A stretch of DNA of 64,000 nucleotides from Boletus sp. NGJ (GCA_019096195.1 JAGTXK010000274.1:37915-101914), one strand, 5' to 3'; shown: positions 1 through 13,154, counted from the stretch's first letter. Notes: generated from the letters alone by a model not told the origin. Made by a program: numbers and translations.

Positions 1-2
1 AC

Positions 3-113
3 TGGGGGTTTGGCTGGGGGGGTTGGTTTAGGGAGGGCGATGTGGAGGATGAGGGGGAGGTGGACTGGCTGGAAGAATCGGAGAGGTATTGGGAGGAAGG
101 GTACTGGGGGTAG
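3..113 (+). CDS. possible C-terminal end of an unidentified gene cut by the window edge
   Basis: Frame 3 is open from the window edge to a TAG at 111-113. It encodes about 36 residues rich in Gly, Trp and Glu and ends in ...EEGYWG. The acidic and aromatic composition looks more like a protein tail than the Arg/Gly-rich readings of the other frames. Nothing identifies a family, and the upstream part lies outside the window. It could be chance, since this stretch is very G-rich. Confidence 0.25.
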   Translation, partial: WGFGWGGWFREGDVEDEGEVDWLEESERYWEEGYWG

Positions 114-3100
114 ACCTGAGAGCCGGAGTCATGTTTTGCGGGGTGACGGGGCATTTGAGAGAGGAGTGGAATTTGTATGCAGGGCTGACAGGATCAAGGC
201 TTGCGGAGGAACAGGACTCGGAGCAGGCTTATGAGGAAGCCACCTGTCAAGGCGGTACGGAAAAAAATACGTAAAGGGATAAATGCAGGTTAAAATATAC
301 TGTACGAAATAAATGGGGTGTAGCGCACAAGCAGGTCAGCAATATAATTCGATGACAGTCGTTCGGACCCTGAAATCTGCTAATTCTCTTTAAGGCTGAA
401 TTTTGGCTTTTCCCGTTATCTGGATCTCGTCGCTAACCGGCACCTGCCGTCCTCTACGGATGCGCAAATATAATTTCGGCGCGGAACCTTTTGCACCTTT
501 TTCCAATGAGGCGCTTCTGTCTTCTGTATGTGTGAACGACCTCATACTTGCACGCCAAAAGCCGCTCTATATATCACCTCCAGCTGTCTGCATTGGAACC
601 AGTGTCGCTTCGTCGCCGTCCAAGTCAGCCCTGTGCTCATGACCTTTGCTTTCCACGCATCCAATCAACGTCACTTGTCGTCTACCACAGGCCGTTTGAG
701 AGCTGAGGGCGGCAAGCAAAAAAGGAATTTCAGGGTCGCCCCGCCGCACTTTTTGCAATGCTGACGCATGTTTTCCTTCGGGCACGTGATCTATCAATGC
801 CAAGTCGTTCTTCCCATTGACCCCCACCCACCGTCCGGCCCCATGGAGGGCCGAATCGAACAGCTAACTGAATTACAACCAAGCGATATTGAGCGTAACC
901 TTGCGGTGTGCGTATGGCGATTCTCACCTTCTTTGATCAGGCACGCCAATCTGATCCCCTCCCCTTTTTCGGTGCCGTCTAGACGTAAACAACGTATCAA
1001 CAACGTGCGATCACCAATCATTTGTCTTGGTATGTCATTTCAACAGTACGACATCTCTTGATCGGTTGATGCGGTTCAGTCCGATCACTCTTGTGTGAAC
1101 CCGCCTTTGAACTTTCTTACCACCATGGAAACGTTCCTACCAAGTCACTTACTTACTCTTATTCATTCTCAAGCGCCTCTCAAGCAGGTTGCATCGACAT
1201 CCCACTTGATCGTTCACATGCAATTTAACATGGTAGTGATGGCGCGCCGTCGCAGCGAGGTCAGGAAACTCTCACCAAACTTATCTCAGCTTATATCCGT
1301 CGACACCTCTCCAAATCCGCTTGCATCGGCCGATCCAATTTCCTTAACCATAACGCACCTTGCCACAATCAGTCCAGATCACCGTCTTGGCTTGTCAAGA
1401 TCGGCACACCTTCGCTGGGCTGTCCATACAATTAAAGGCCTGTAGTCCCCTGAAGCCCGACTATGGATACAACGACCTGAGAGTAAACTCATCAAAAAAA
1501 CGTGACATAATCTCTCGCCTGTGCGCTCTGTCGTCGACATGCACACGGCGTTCTCAAGGATTTCTCCCACACCCAAAGACTGCCATGTCGTAGGCACGTT
1601 CACACCCCACCTCTTTCATGGCCTCGATCAATGCGTATAGTGAACTTAAAAAGGTCGCCGCACTCGTTTTTGTCACAGTCGGAAAAGCCACGAGAGGCGC
1701 GTGCAAAGGGCCTCGAACGCTCTTCGCCCGTCCGCAGTCACGAATCTCAAAGGAAGCTGGATGCCTTGTGGTCGTCGTTCTGAAATACTCGCGCATGTCC
1801 ACGGCCCGTCTGCAAAGACACGTTTGTAACGTTATCGCACGGTGGCCTTCCACAAGCCATTTGAGCGTCTTCATTCGAGGGGGCGGCTGACGAAAAAGGG
1901 AATTTGACCAATGTTCCTGCACTATCCCTAATGAAAAGGAAATATGCATTTTCCCTGGTCCCGACCTTGCGGGCGGGCTGCGTGATTTTGTCGAGGATCT
2001 GCGCAAGTGTCAGTACAAGATCGGAACAACCCTGAAGGAGTTAAACTACAGTACCTGTTCCTCTACCGCTGACCGGAACAATCTTAACCTTGCGCCTACA
2101 GTTCCTCTTTTGAGCAGTTCAGAATGTGGACTTTATCAAACACGCTTCACAAAGCGCCCCGCCCACTCTTCGAATTGGAAAATCGCGGCACGTGCTTGCA
2201 ACCTGCTTGGGACAGGCCGGCGTCATGCATCATGCATCATGTGTGATGCGGTGGCGTAGTTATGACCGGGCGACCGCCACACATGATACCTTCACAACAC
2301 ACAGCCAAAGAGATGGTGTTTCAATGTTCGAAAGAACCCTACATTGACCTCAGACTCGATACACATGTGGGGAACTTCATCTGCAAGACGGTGTGTAACG
2401 TTATCGCTTGACTACTCTACCTCCGGCCATTTGCGAGCCGTGGTTGGAGGATGGCTAGGAAAAATGCAATAATCAATCCAAAACGGGGTTAGTTACCCTC
2501 GGGGAGGCTGCCTCCCCCTCGGGTAGTTTTTCAGATGTTGGGGCAGCGGGACCGGACCCCTAGGGTCGTGGGTGAGGAGCCGACGACGCTCGACAACGGC
2601 GGAGCCCATGAGGCAACCTATGCCGACATGTCTTCATGGAGAAAAAGATAAAGACCAAACGCGAGAGATCGTGTGCAATGAATCTGTGGATTGTCTCCCC
2701 ATGGCGCCAGATGCCGGGTTGCAAGAAAAAAAAAAATGGAAACAAAAATGCGATGCCACTCTAAACCAGGCGCACCTGTACCTGGTTTGTTCGGAGCGGG
2801 AGTCGCATCAAGCGACGTTGCGAGTACGCTGGGCATTACTCTAAATGGTGAGATGGTGGGACAGCCGCATCGCAAAGTGCTCGGACCTGGCAATAGATAT
2901 GCCTTGTCAAGCGCATCAAGCGATCATCGACGCGCGTACGCTGAATGACGGCAGTCGCAATCACGCGACCTTGCCCATTGCTGATGGATCTAGATATAGT
3001 CCGTGCTCCCATCCCATAATCCCAGGTGATGCGAAAAACTAGGTGACAGTCATATCAGTTTCCTACAGACCCTTTCTCTCACCTTCAGTCAAGACCTTCC

Positions 3101-4063
3101 AAAATATAGTGCGTGCTGCCACGTTCATAGTCTCGCGCTCCTTATCAGTGGAGAGAGAGCGACTGCGTGACAGCGGCGGTTTACGATATGTGAAATTTTT
3201 CCTGCGCTCTATGCCCAGAGAAAAAAAAAAAAAAAACGGAACCAACGTGACCATTAGGTATTGACAGAAGGTTTGGTTCCGGTATCTTTTTTTTTTTTTT
3301 TTTTTTTCGAGGTTAACACTGGGAAGTAATTATTGGGCAGATTCGGGTTTGTACCCCCGTTTTGACGCGTTTTCCCCGAATGGACTCGAAACCTTGGTTG
3401 ACGTTGCTGTCCTGAGATAGCGTTCTGGATCTAAATTTCTTCCGTCTGTTTCAAAAGGTAAGTCGTTGTTACCTGCAGTGCACATGTTCATAACGCGCAT
3501 TACCAAATGTAGTTTTCGTCGAGATTGTAGCGGATGTGAGTATGCGTTATGAACATGTCAACTATCTACACCAATAGTAGCACGCTCATTTCCAGACAGG
3601 CAAGGGTAGGGGTCGCACTGATTGAGGAAGTAGAAAGAAGCTTGGCGGGGAAAGCACCCGTCAAGCATCAGGGGGCTGTGCCCACTAGCGAATGGTGTGA
3701 GTAAAAGACATCGCACTGCTTAACCTACTGGATCTCTGGGAACGGTCTTGGAGCTTAACTAATACGTTTGAGAAGCGTGCTGGCATCAATGGTCACTGCG
3801 CAACCAAAAAGCATATATCGCATGGCATTACATGTCGTGAAGGCATTCTTGATGAGTACATGGGAATGAGTAGATACGGTGGAGTAGTGAAATGAGAACA
3901 ACCTGACATCGTGGTACCATATCAGCTCCCAATCGGCTTCCCCACTCCAAAGCCGTTGGTCCAAGCGTGCGGGGCTTCATGTTTTGCATTATGATACCAG
4001 ATGCTGGCGCTCCATCTCAGAATCCCACTCCAAGAATCCTCTCATCCTGCTCGCCATATAAGA
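114..4063. other. long gene-poor region
   Basis: About 4 kb in which no frame on either strand gives a recognisable protein or a believable set of spliced exons. It holds long A and T runs (about 3220-3236 and 3287-3307), an imperfect GC-rich hairpin near 2495-2527 and an inverted repeat at 3482-3558. A 14-base direct repeat (tgtaacgttatcgc) occurs near 1826 and 2393. It could hold UTRs, a decayed element or a non-coding transcript, but none can be supported from sequence. Confidence 0.5.
3482..3558. repeat. 15-bp perfect inverted repeat with 47-nt spacer
   Basis: The arms acatgttcataacgc (3482-3496) and gcgttatgaacatgt (3544-3558) are exact reverse complements. They could form a hairpin or be the ends of a very short non-autonomous element. 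No flanking target-site duplication is obvious. Confidence 0.6.
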
Positions 4064-4990
4064 TTAGAATATGCGAATAGGCTTGCCCATCGTGCTCTTG
4101 ATGTGCAGCGACTTGACGTTTTGCCAGTTCTTCTTCAGCAGCGAGACCAAGAAATTGATGCCTGCAAAAACCCACGTAAAAATCGGAATGAAAAGGTCAC
4201 GTTAGCATAAACGTACTCAGCATGACGTTGCCCAACACTTGGTCGTCTGTCATCTGGATGTGTCCAACGGCAACACCCAAGCAAAGCACTTTTTTGAGCT
4301 GGAATTTGATAGTCGAGCGGACTTCAACGAGCTTGTTCGTTAGGTCCTCGGAGTGGGAAACGGGGGTCGGGAACTTTCCGGCTGTGGGAGGGTTGGCATC
4401 AGTTGCCATTCGTGAATCCGAACGGCATCACTCGTACCTTTAGAGAGACCAGGGCCGAGGAGACGAGGAATTTGTTTGATAAGGGCCTCGGAAGCCAGGA
4501 AAGCGTCGTACTTCTTGGCGAGCTTCTTGACAAGCTTCTTGTTCTTATTGAGCCTGCGCAGCGAGGTCATCACATATTCGGTTCGAGGTGATCAATGTCC
4601 ATACTTCTTCAGGTCATCGACGGACATGTATTCGAGTTCGATTTGCTTGGCGCGATCAATGTCGGCTGCATCGGCGAGAATGCAAATGGACATGCGAGGG
4701 CGGGGAATGTTGGGCAATCTGGAATGAAAAGATCAGCTCCGAACGAGATGATCAGACGAGAGCGATCATCACTTTACGGTGCCAGAGAAACGTTTGTCTC
4801 TCTGGGGGTCATAGTTCTTGAGACCAATTTGGAGCTCGATTGTTTCCACAAAGTTGCGCCTTTTCTCGTCGTTGGCGGCAGCAAGAAGCTCTTTGACGGA
4901 GCCCCGCACGCTTGACACTGAGAGCTTGCTTCCACTGTTTGCAACCTATCAGAAGAGGTGTAGAAACTCATATCGTTTTCTATACCTCAT
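4064..4990 (-). CDS. rpl10a: 60S ribosomal protein uL1 (L10a / yeast Rpl1)
   Basis: Large-subunit ribosomal protein of the L1 stalk, acting in the cytosol. Six exons splice to about 217 residues, the usual family length. The start is a 5-nt coding exon (ATGAG, start at 4990) joined to CAAGCTCTCAGTG, giving [17 protein letters not shown]. Later exons give [20 protein letters not shown], then [40 protein letters not shown] and the C-terminus [11 protein letters not shown] with TAA at 4064-4066. These are family hallmarks. Every junction was placed by keeping this conserved reading, and all introns are GT...AG. The gene is divergent from the coiled-coil gene at 5367, with which it shares a 376-bp promoter region containing paired CACGTG boxes. 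Confidence 0.95.
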
Positions 4991-5128
4991 GCTTTTGTTC
5001 TCCTGACCGTGCCCGAGGTGGATTCAGTGAGATGATGATATAGGAAAATAAGGTTTGGGTGGCTAAGACACATATACAGTGTGACATGAATCAGCAGCGT
5101 CACGTCCCTAACCAAATATAATATGCTG

Positions 5129-5151
5129 CACGTGACCATAGGCGTCACGTG
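5129..5151. promoter_or_regulatory. inverted pair of CACGTG E-boxes in divergent promoter
   Basis: CACGTGAC (5129-5136) and GTCACGTG (5144-5151) face each other across 7 nt, between uL1 (-) and the gene at 5367 (+). CACGTG cores bind bHLH factors of the Cbf1/Tye7 type in fungi. That these boxes control either gene is inference from position. Confidence 0.45.
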
Positions 5152-5366
5152 CTGGTTGTCTGAGACGAGGATCAAGAGTTGTTGGTCTATCCTTCTGGAC
5201 CACAGAAGCCTTTACCTGTGAATGGTCTTTCAATACCCTTGTCTGTCTCCGCCCCATCTGTATTCTGCCCGTGATCCTGTCAAATACCCCTCAACATTGA
5301 CCGTCAAGGTATGTTGAAATCTGCAGCCTGTACTTGTAATCTCACGTTATTGGCTTCCGAAGGACC

Positions 5367-8192
5367 ATGTCACAGCCATGGCCGGTTGGCCACGACCAAC
5401 TGTATGTGGCAATACACGTGCGCAGCGGAATATGACTGATGTTGTGTTCTTGAGAAAGTACATCAGAGTCCGACCAAGCCTCGCTATCTCCCCGAACAGC
5501 GCTCCTCTCACCGCCACCCTTCGAAGGCGGGTGGCCGGACGCACCGAGGCGATTTCCTCGAGGCCCTGGCCTCAAATTCCGTCACGAGCGAGAACGAGCA
5601 CATTCTACCGCGTCTCCGCAAGACCTATTGCATATGCTCGTCACCGAGGAGTACGAATCCAAGCAAATGCGCAAACTCTTGTACACTGCATTTGATCGGC
5701 TCGAACACGAGACCAAACGTGCCGACGCCGCCGAAATGCGTATAGAAGAATGCTTACAGCGAGTGCGAGCTTTCAACGAGGCCAGAATAAATGCTCAGCA
5801 GCAAGCCGTACGCGCGCAGGAGGAGTTGAAGCTGTACAAGCTTCAGCTGGACAATGCCCAGAAGGAAATTCTTCGCGCGCAGGACGTACTCAAGGCTATT
5901 GAGGCTCAGCGTGATGAAGCAGAGGCCGCAGCCGTTTCTGCTCGTTCGAAGGCGCGGAGGTTGAATGAGGAGCGTTTGATAGAACTGGCTAGAGAGGAGG
6001 GTCGTCGATTGGGTTTCGAGGAGGGTGTTCGCCGAGGTAGGAGAATGGGTTATACGGAAGCCCATGAAGTAGGAATGAATGAGCGGCATGAGGAGATGAG
6101 AGACGTGGTGGACAGGTTACTCGAGGCCCGTGATGAACCCGAACGAATCGAGGTCCTGGAAGAACCCACCCCCACCCCTATCCCACCACCCCCCAGTTCT
6201 AGGACTCCTGAGGTGCACCGCATCGAAACTCCAATCAACTCATCACTTGAAAACCAGCGTCACAGTTCCCGCAGCAGGCGAGATTCTTCGGACAATGCTA
6301 GCAGACATACCCCGAGGCGTACGCCTGACCGCCTACCTACTCCGACAATGATGGAACCACGAATTGTTCCTCCCGGCACAGCCTCCATACCGACGAACAA
6401 TAGTCAGATGTCCCGACCGCAGTCGGTATCACAACCGTGGCCAGGTCCTCCTGTCGAGCCACCGTTCAGCAGACCTACTTCCATACAGAATTCGCCGCGC
6501 CGCTCTGAAGATTATCATCTGGATGGCTATATCCCAACTGTTGACGCTAACCATAACATTTCTCTTCCGGCTCCTCATGAACTGCATCGCCTGCCTTCTC
6601 CAACGCCTTCTCAGCAAACATTGGGACCGACCCCGGAGAGAGGCAGGAGCCGTGATTACATGTATGACAATTACCCTCCGCGTCGGAGCTCTCCCGACGA
6701 ATCGCTGGCTTCTACGAAACAATCCGCCGCATCGAGTATCTCTCAGCTTGACCTAGTTGGTTTACCGACCGGTGGTAGGCATCGAGATCGTTCCCAGGGT
6801 TTGAGCGTCATCCATGAAGACGCAAGCATGCGGTCGGAACGTACGACAGATTACTCGCAAACGATTGCATCCACATCCCATGCAGGACGCAATTCACTCC
6901 GGGAAGGGAGCTCGGGCCGGGACAGGAAAGCAAAGCAGCAACATGCAGACGAACTACCGTATTCCAACCCTTCCGAAGCCGAACAATGGCGACGGCAGTC
7001 GGATAATAATGTATGCGCCTAGATATTCAATCCGCTTCACCGGCTAACTTGTCTATTTCTTCCGTGCCAATTTCTAGTTACGTTCTCAACAACCTCATGA
7101 GAACCACACAAGGCACCACCCATCCCATGTCACAATGCCACCACCGCTATCCCCCCTACAACAGCCGGATTCGCGACACCGACGAACCACTTCTGAGCGT
7201 CAGGGTCGCTCAGAGACGCGGAGTGAATACAGTGATCAACGTAGACCGCTCTCGTCAGATAGTTCCGTCCCTGAGATTAGCGTTGAGCCTCCGGTAAATG
7301 CTTCATTCTGTCCTTTTTTGGACCCACTGACGTTAGTTGAACGAAAAACTGCAGTCAAGGGAACCATCTGATGCTCCATCGAGAGGACGTGGCGACATTC
7401 CTCCCAATGGGTTGTTGAGTCCCGACCACGCCAACCATCCTTTGCCGATTTCCGGGCCTCAAGCAGCTAGCGGTCGCGGTTTTCCGGCCCCGAATTCGCC
7501 GGTGATCCCTCAAGCGAACTTGGCAGGGCAATTCTATTCTATTCCGCCAGGTTTTCCCCAACCGTCCACCGATGGCCCTCCCCAAGGCCCAGTAATACCT
7601 AATATTACAGGTGGTGGTGCCTCGCCTCAGCGCCACGCTTCTCCATATAGACCTCCTTCAAGATCTGAGGGAGAGTCTGGTCGATCGAGGAGTCCTGTAT
7701 CTTTTTATGCGATGTCCCCAGTGCCTGCTGGAGTCACGTATCCCGCACCTCCCATATCTCGATCTGCTACATACAACGCAAATTCCTACCCTCAGAGTGC
7801 AGGTAGTAACCCTTCGGTCACGTCGGACGGGCGTCGCAGGCGTGATAGCTTAAGCGCCACTGCTGGAATGACGCCTGGTTCGAGGGCCAAACCAATACTG
7901 TCGACAGGTAGTTCCACCGACGACGGTGGTGGTGCTAGTAACCGCCATTCTCGCGTTCCCAGGCAGCAGTCGAAACGCGTCCTTGGCATCTCAGCGGTCG
8001 CGACCGTCCCATTCACGGCAGAACCCGAGCCTGTACAACGATCGCAATTATCTTGGTAGCAGTGATTCTTTCGTGGAAGACTCTGTCACGGGCGCGAACA
8101 CGGCTGCAAATGGTGGTGGTGGGCCAGTCAGACCTGTGCGTGTGCATGGATCACCTGGATACTCGTATGGTACTTTGCGGACGAACGAATAA
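5367..8192 (+). CDS. coiled-coil, Pro/Ser-rich protein of unknown function
   Basis: Not recognised as a named family. ATG at 5367 opens MSQPWPVGHDQL. A 57-nt intron (5402-5458) then gives TSESDQASLSPRTALLSPPP. The long second exon carries an acidic-basic heptad-rich stretch (about residues 80-250) that should form a coiled coil, followed by a Ser/Pro/Arg-rich disordered region. Introns near 7013-7077, 7294-7355 and 7907-7961 restore one frame to the end, ...SYGTLRTNE at 8192. The last intron is supported by the frame change and a CTAGTAAC-like branch site. The layout, coiled coil plus long low-complexity tail, suggests a scaffold or cytoskeletal/trafficking adaptor, but that is only inference. 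The gene is divergent from uL1. Confidence 0.75.
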
Positions 8193-10277
8193 GGGAATTG
8201 TGTTGCAATGTAGTGTTGTTTTTTTAGTTGTTGTTCGAGTGTAGAGTTCGATAGTATGTTCCGCGTAGTAGTGATCACATGTATTAGCTACCGTAGGTAA
8301 ATTGCTTAGATCCTTCGTACATTAGGGCATTACGGCTCAGAAAGGACTACTCGGACAGCTTTACTGCACCCTGGAGAGGGGCAATTTTGAAGCCTGTCTG
8401 TCGAATCTCGTGGGCTTTGGCATGGGTAATACTTTGATTCAGTCACAAAACCGTGAGAGAACTTGCGTACTATCACCTCGAGATTCGACAGATAGGGGTG
8501 GCGGCGATACAGCTACCCCCACAATCTCATTATAGCTTACTCGGAGACGTTTTTTGCCCACCCCTTTTTTTTCTCAGTAGTTCAGCGAATCCCTATCGAT
8601 TGGCATGGGAACGACGGGTTAATGACTGACGCAAATGGGTCATTGAAGCCGTATATCGTAAGAAAAGGAAGAAGGTAGCGGGAAATCATTCGAGGCACGG
8701 TGCATACAAAAACGTCCTTTGCAACGCTGAGATGAAACCCATTCTGGAATGGACGTACAATATCGACACTATTTGGGGCGACGCGGCGATACCTTTTTTT
8801 TTTTTTTCTGGGGTCCGAAACGGTGTTTTGCGTTTGTGTTTGGGTCTCTATTGAATTGTGGGGGCACGTGGAGTCTCGGTCTTTTACGAAAAAAAAAAAA
8901 AAGCCAACCCCAGTGAACGGTGAACGATCCACAGCCTTGGGCCTTTTTGCCGGACGATGATGGGAGGTGCCGATCGGTCGGGCAAGGGGCAGCGATTTTT
9001 TTGCTTGTCGTACTTGCGTGGAAAAAAGGAACCTGCTAGAGAACGGAGCGATGCGTTCGACCGTCGTGATCTGAGTACCTTGACGATGATCAAGTCAAGT
9101 ATGCACGTGTTGTAGTTATACTTGGGCAACGGGTCCAGTTGGTTGCCGCACTGCCTTGCCTAATAAGCCAATCAGTTGTTCTCGAGGGGGTTGCCGTCGC
9201 TGTTCAGTTTCGTCGGTTATGGGGGTATGTGTCGTCCAGAGGTTGACACCGACGCTCGGAGAGGGTTTTTCTGAGACATGGAAACCTTCAAGGTTGCCCC
9301 TTGGATGTCATCGCACCGCGGGAATGCCGGTTCGCATTAAGGGGCCCCCTGCAATGCAGTTGGCTCCACTCTAAAGAAGCTCGACGCGATCCGCAACGAA
9401 ATCAACAAAGCGGCTCCGCAGTGACCCCTGGAAGAAAAAAAGAGAGAAAAAAAAAAAGAGGTTAGGGGGGTCGCTTTGTTAGATGGCGTGATTTTTTTTT
9501 TTTCCACAATGGTTCGTCGTTTGCTCCTCGTCCCCATCTTTGTTGGCGAATTCGCCCTGGTAGTAAATGCGGTTCGATCTGTCATGCATGCACTGCGGGC
9601 GTCTCCACGTCAACTTGACGCGAAGGGTTTTAGGTACCGGTCACGTTCTAGCTATGACCACCGGTGACACTGCCCATCACCGTTGACGCGCTCGTCCTCC
9701 CTACCGTGGCTGGTGGCGTTAGATCCCCGTTGCAGGTTGTTGCGCGGAAACCACTTTTCACGTCAGGTGGGTGATCTTGCCGTAGAGGATAGCTCCATCT
9801 CCCGACTACCCACTCTGCCTTCCGTCTTGCGTTCGTTGAGAATTAGCCCACCCCCCATTATTATTATTCAAGAACGCGTTCTGTGCCGAAGTTCCTCAGC
9901 TTCCCCTTGCTAGGTTGCCTGGAAACACGTTTACAGGAACAGGGTATAGTATCTATGACACGCTCGTGATCGGAATAAACGAGGTGAGTGTACAGGTGAC
10001 GGCCTTCGGGCCTCTCATCTCAGTACTCTACTAGTATCTTCCTGAAGACCGGCAACAACTGCGGAAAAGTATGTGCTGACCGTTTTCAATGTTAAATGAC
10101 GGAGAGACTGTGTGAGATCAATCGGTCCGTTCACCATGTCCTGAGAGACGGATGTGCCATTCTCACACATCCTTTTCCGTGTCGGCCCTCGACCTCTCCA
10201 GACTACCGACAGAATGGTATCCTACTGCACAGACCCTCGGTAAGTCGGTATTTCAAACGACAGCCCCGAGTCTCGAT
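8193..10277. other. intergenic region without recognisable gene
   Basis: Two kilobases between the convergent ends of the coiled-coil gene and the amino-acid permease. It contains several A/T homopolymers (8564-8573, 8792-8806, 8889-8902, 9443-9456, 9491-9503) and an inverted repeat at 8394-8495. A small GGCC-TTCG-GGCC hairpin lies near 10001. The short open frames have no recognisable content. Confidence 0.5.
8394..8495. repeat. 17-bp near-perfect inverted repeat
   Basis: ctgtctgtcgaatctcg (8394-8410) and cgagattcgacagatag (8479-8495) are reverse complements except at one base, with a 68-nt spacer. It sits about 200 bp after the stop at 8192, so it could lie in that gene's 3' UTR or mark a small element. 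Confidence 0.5.
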
Positions 10278-12653
10278 TTACCACGACGTTACCCTCCGAC
10301 GCACATCCCCCCACCAAGACTCACCAGCCTTGCGCCACTCATCCTCCCCCCGAACACGCGCCGCATCCCCCGCTTTCCACACGGCATCCGTTTCTAAATC
10401 CACCTCCAAGAGTGGTACGAGATGTTGCCGTTTCTCGAGACCGTACCGTTCGTACGCGACGTAACCCACGTAGAGAACGATGTACAGCACGATACCGATG
10501 TACGTGGCGACGACGTTCTAACACGGACATCCGCCTTGTGAGAGACACGTCCTGAGACGCGAGGTGAACACTCACCCTTGCGCTGAACGGTTGGACCTTG
10601 ACTGCCGAGTATCCCTCTGCGATGAACATGAGCGTTGCAAGGACGACGACGCCGATGGGTAACAACGGGAACAAGGGTTGTGTGTAGGGCAAATCAGAGA
10701 GGGGTCGTCCCTGTGCTTTCCATGCCGCTCGAAAGCGGAGTGAAATAAGTCCAATAGAGCCCCACACCAGCAACGCTGATATCCCTGTCATGTTGAGCAA
10801 CCACGTAAAGACGATGCCTTGACCCCATATAGTGGTCAAGAAGGCGAGGAACGACACTGCTAGGGACATGCTGTGAAGTCGTCGTCATCACGTGAAGTAG
10901 TCCTGAGCGGTGTTCAACGTTGGGGAATGCTCACAATAGTGCAGGAATGGGAACACCGTTCTTGTTCGCCCACCCAAAGATGCGGGGCGCTTGGCCTGTC
11001 CTAGCCAAAGCAAATAACATTCGGGAACTTCCATAGAAGGCGGAATTGGTCGCAGACAAGACAGCAGTGAGTAGGACTGCATTGACGACATGCACGGCGG
11101 CACCAAAGCCCGCACGTTGGAATACAACAGTCAGCGGAGACGCTGTCACATCCGAGTCTGAACCACGCATGTCAACGGCCGCACGTGTGACACAAGGATG
11201 AAAACCCTTACTGTAAGCTGCCCTGAGTAAAGTCGGATCCTGCCAATTGATACACAATCCGATGACGAGGATGGTAAGAATATAAAAGAGCACGATTCGG
11301 AAAAACGTCGCTTTCACGGCTCTCGGAACTGCTTTCCATGGTTGAGCCGACTCGCCGGCGGCGACGGCGACAAGTTCTACTCCTCCAAAAGAGTAAAACG
11401 CATAAACAAACGTTTGTGCAAAGTTTGCGAATCCGCCAATGAACGCTTGTCCGTGTTGGAAGTTTGAGAGCCCCTGACATGGATTCAGTCACGAGGACGC
11501 TATCACCCAGTCACTTACGGGTCCCATATGACCTTTTATTCCGCCCCAGTCATAAATGAGGCCGACAAAGATGAAAAGGATGATCATGACGACCTTGATG
11601 GACGCAAACCAGTACTCTGATTCACCTGTCCAAAGAGTCAAGCCTGCCAAGCAAACATAACTTGGGAAGATCGTAACCGTAGACCCGGACATGTAACAGC
11701 TGCATCAAGAATATCGGAATGATGATCACGAGAGACCATTGCCAAGGTTGCACTTGTGGCGCCCAAAACTACATGCCATGTTCCATTAGCATAATTCCTC
11801 CACTGGTACAAATCATTACCTGTAATATCACGGCGGCAGCCGTCAACTCGCTCGCTGGTAAAAATCAGGCGAGGATGGGTCTTCCAGCGGTAAAGTAGCC
11901 TGTATGCGTACTCACGTATCGACAGGCTCCTGTGATGGAACATGAGTTGCATGCAATGCACCGGACCGGACCGGAACATATCACGAACCACTGCAACCAA
12001 TAATTCCAACCTATTGTACTAACGAGGTCAAGCCCAAGCTTCCAACACCGATAACGATAACTTGACATTACCTAACGTAAATCCGAGAGCAGGGGACACG
12101 AATCGACTACCGAATACCGAGAATGCACCAGAGACAGGGAACATGGCAGCCATTTCGCCTCTGTGCGCAAACGATGAATGGGTGATCGTCTCTCCGACGG
12201 GCCGGAAAGGAAACGACTTACAGTGTAATGACGACAGTATACACGAATAAACCAACGACTATGTAGGAGAGCAAGGAACTTCCCGGACCAGCGAGTGCAA
12301 TAGCCTTTGGAAGACGAGACATGAATGCATGCGCAAAACCAGGACTATTCCACACTCACTGACCCAGCACTCAGAAAGATGCCTGTCCCAATCGTTCCGC
12401 CTATGGCTAAACACGTCCGCGGTAAGCATGGCCAGGGCTGTGAGGCTCACAGAAACCCACCAATCATCATCAGATGTCGACTCTGCATAGTTCGTTTCGT
12501 TTCATTCTCTGAACTCGTGCTTGCGCAGAACATGGCCCAGAGGCCGGGACGTGGTCTCTGCCCTGGATGTCCTGCAACGGTAGCCTGTTGCAGCTCCTCG
12601 TTATCCACAACCTTTCCTTTACTTGAGGGAGATACGGATTGTCTCGAGTACAA
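10278..12653 (-). CDS. amino-acid permease (fungal AAT family, 12 TM)
   Basis: Plasma-membrane H+/amino-acid symporter of the APC superfamily (Gap1-like). The N-terminal cytosolic part ends in KRTMQSRHLMMI, then TM1 reads AIGGTIGTGIFLSAGS across two introns, the family's TM1 signature. Downstream segments include SYIVVGLFVYTVVITLGEMA, RIVLFYILTILVIGL, TNSAFYGSSRMLFALARTG with WANKNGVPIPAL, and LLNMTGISALLVWGSIGLIS. The last exon gives NVVATYIGIVLYIVLYVGYV and a charged tail ending at 10278. Many short introns separate these blocks. The start at 12653 is the first in-frame Met; an internal Met at 12533 is equally possible. Substrate range cannot be read from sequence. Confidence 0.9.
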
Positions 12654-13154
12654 GGGGCTCCCTGATGAAATGTTGTTGCCATTTTATCTGAAAAGTTTGG
12701 CTGGTGACCTTGGGACCCGAATAACGGAAAGAAAAAGCCGGTCAGGAAAGCGAAGAAGGTAGAGCGGGGATCGTCGCTAATTATTCGCTATCTAGCCGCA
12801 TGCCGTCTCCCACAATTCTGAGACCATCATTCCACAGCCTGTACAGGGGTACAAGGGTAAACCGGAACAACAGTACACGGAGCTTCCAACCTGGGCACCG
12901 CAAAGAAAGATTCTAGTATCTAGTTGGAATACGGTTACAATCTTGGTCCTGCCAACTGGGTATCTGGACAGCGTCGTCACAAAAATAGCCTTCAATAATA
13001 GAAACAGTGAAGTGGGTTTGAGGATATGGTACACCAACGAATTATTAAGCAATTATAAAGTGGTTAATATTCCAGTCAGAAGAGAGAGAAGGGAAGACAG
13101 CATAATATGTTCATAGAGGGCGTAGGTGTAGGATGCGTGTCGTGCGGACGCAAA
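12654..13154. other. spacer between permease and P450 genes
   Basis: About 500 bp with no coding signal. It should hold the permease promoter and the P450 3' UTR and terminator. I see no clear TATA box or other element. Confidence 0.4.

Noticed and set aside
9995-10040. A small structured RNA suggested by the GGCC-TTCG-GGCC hairpin
   Set aside because: No further match to U1, U2, U4 or U5 core sequences and no pol III terminator follow.
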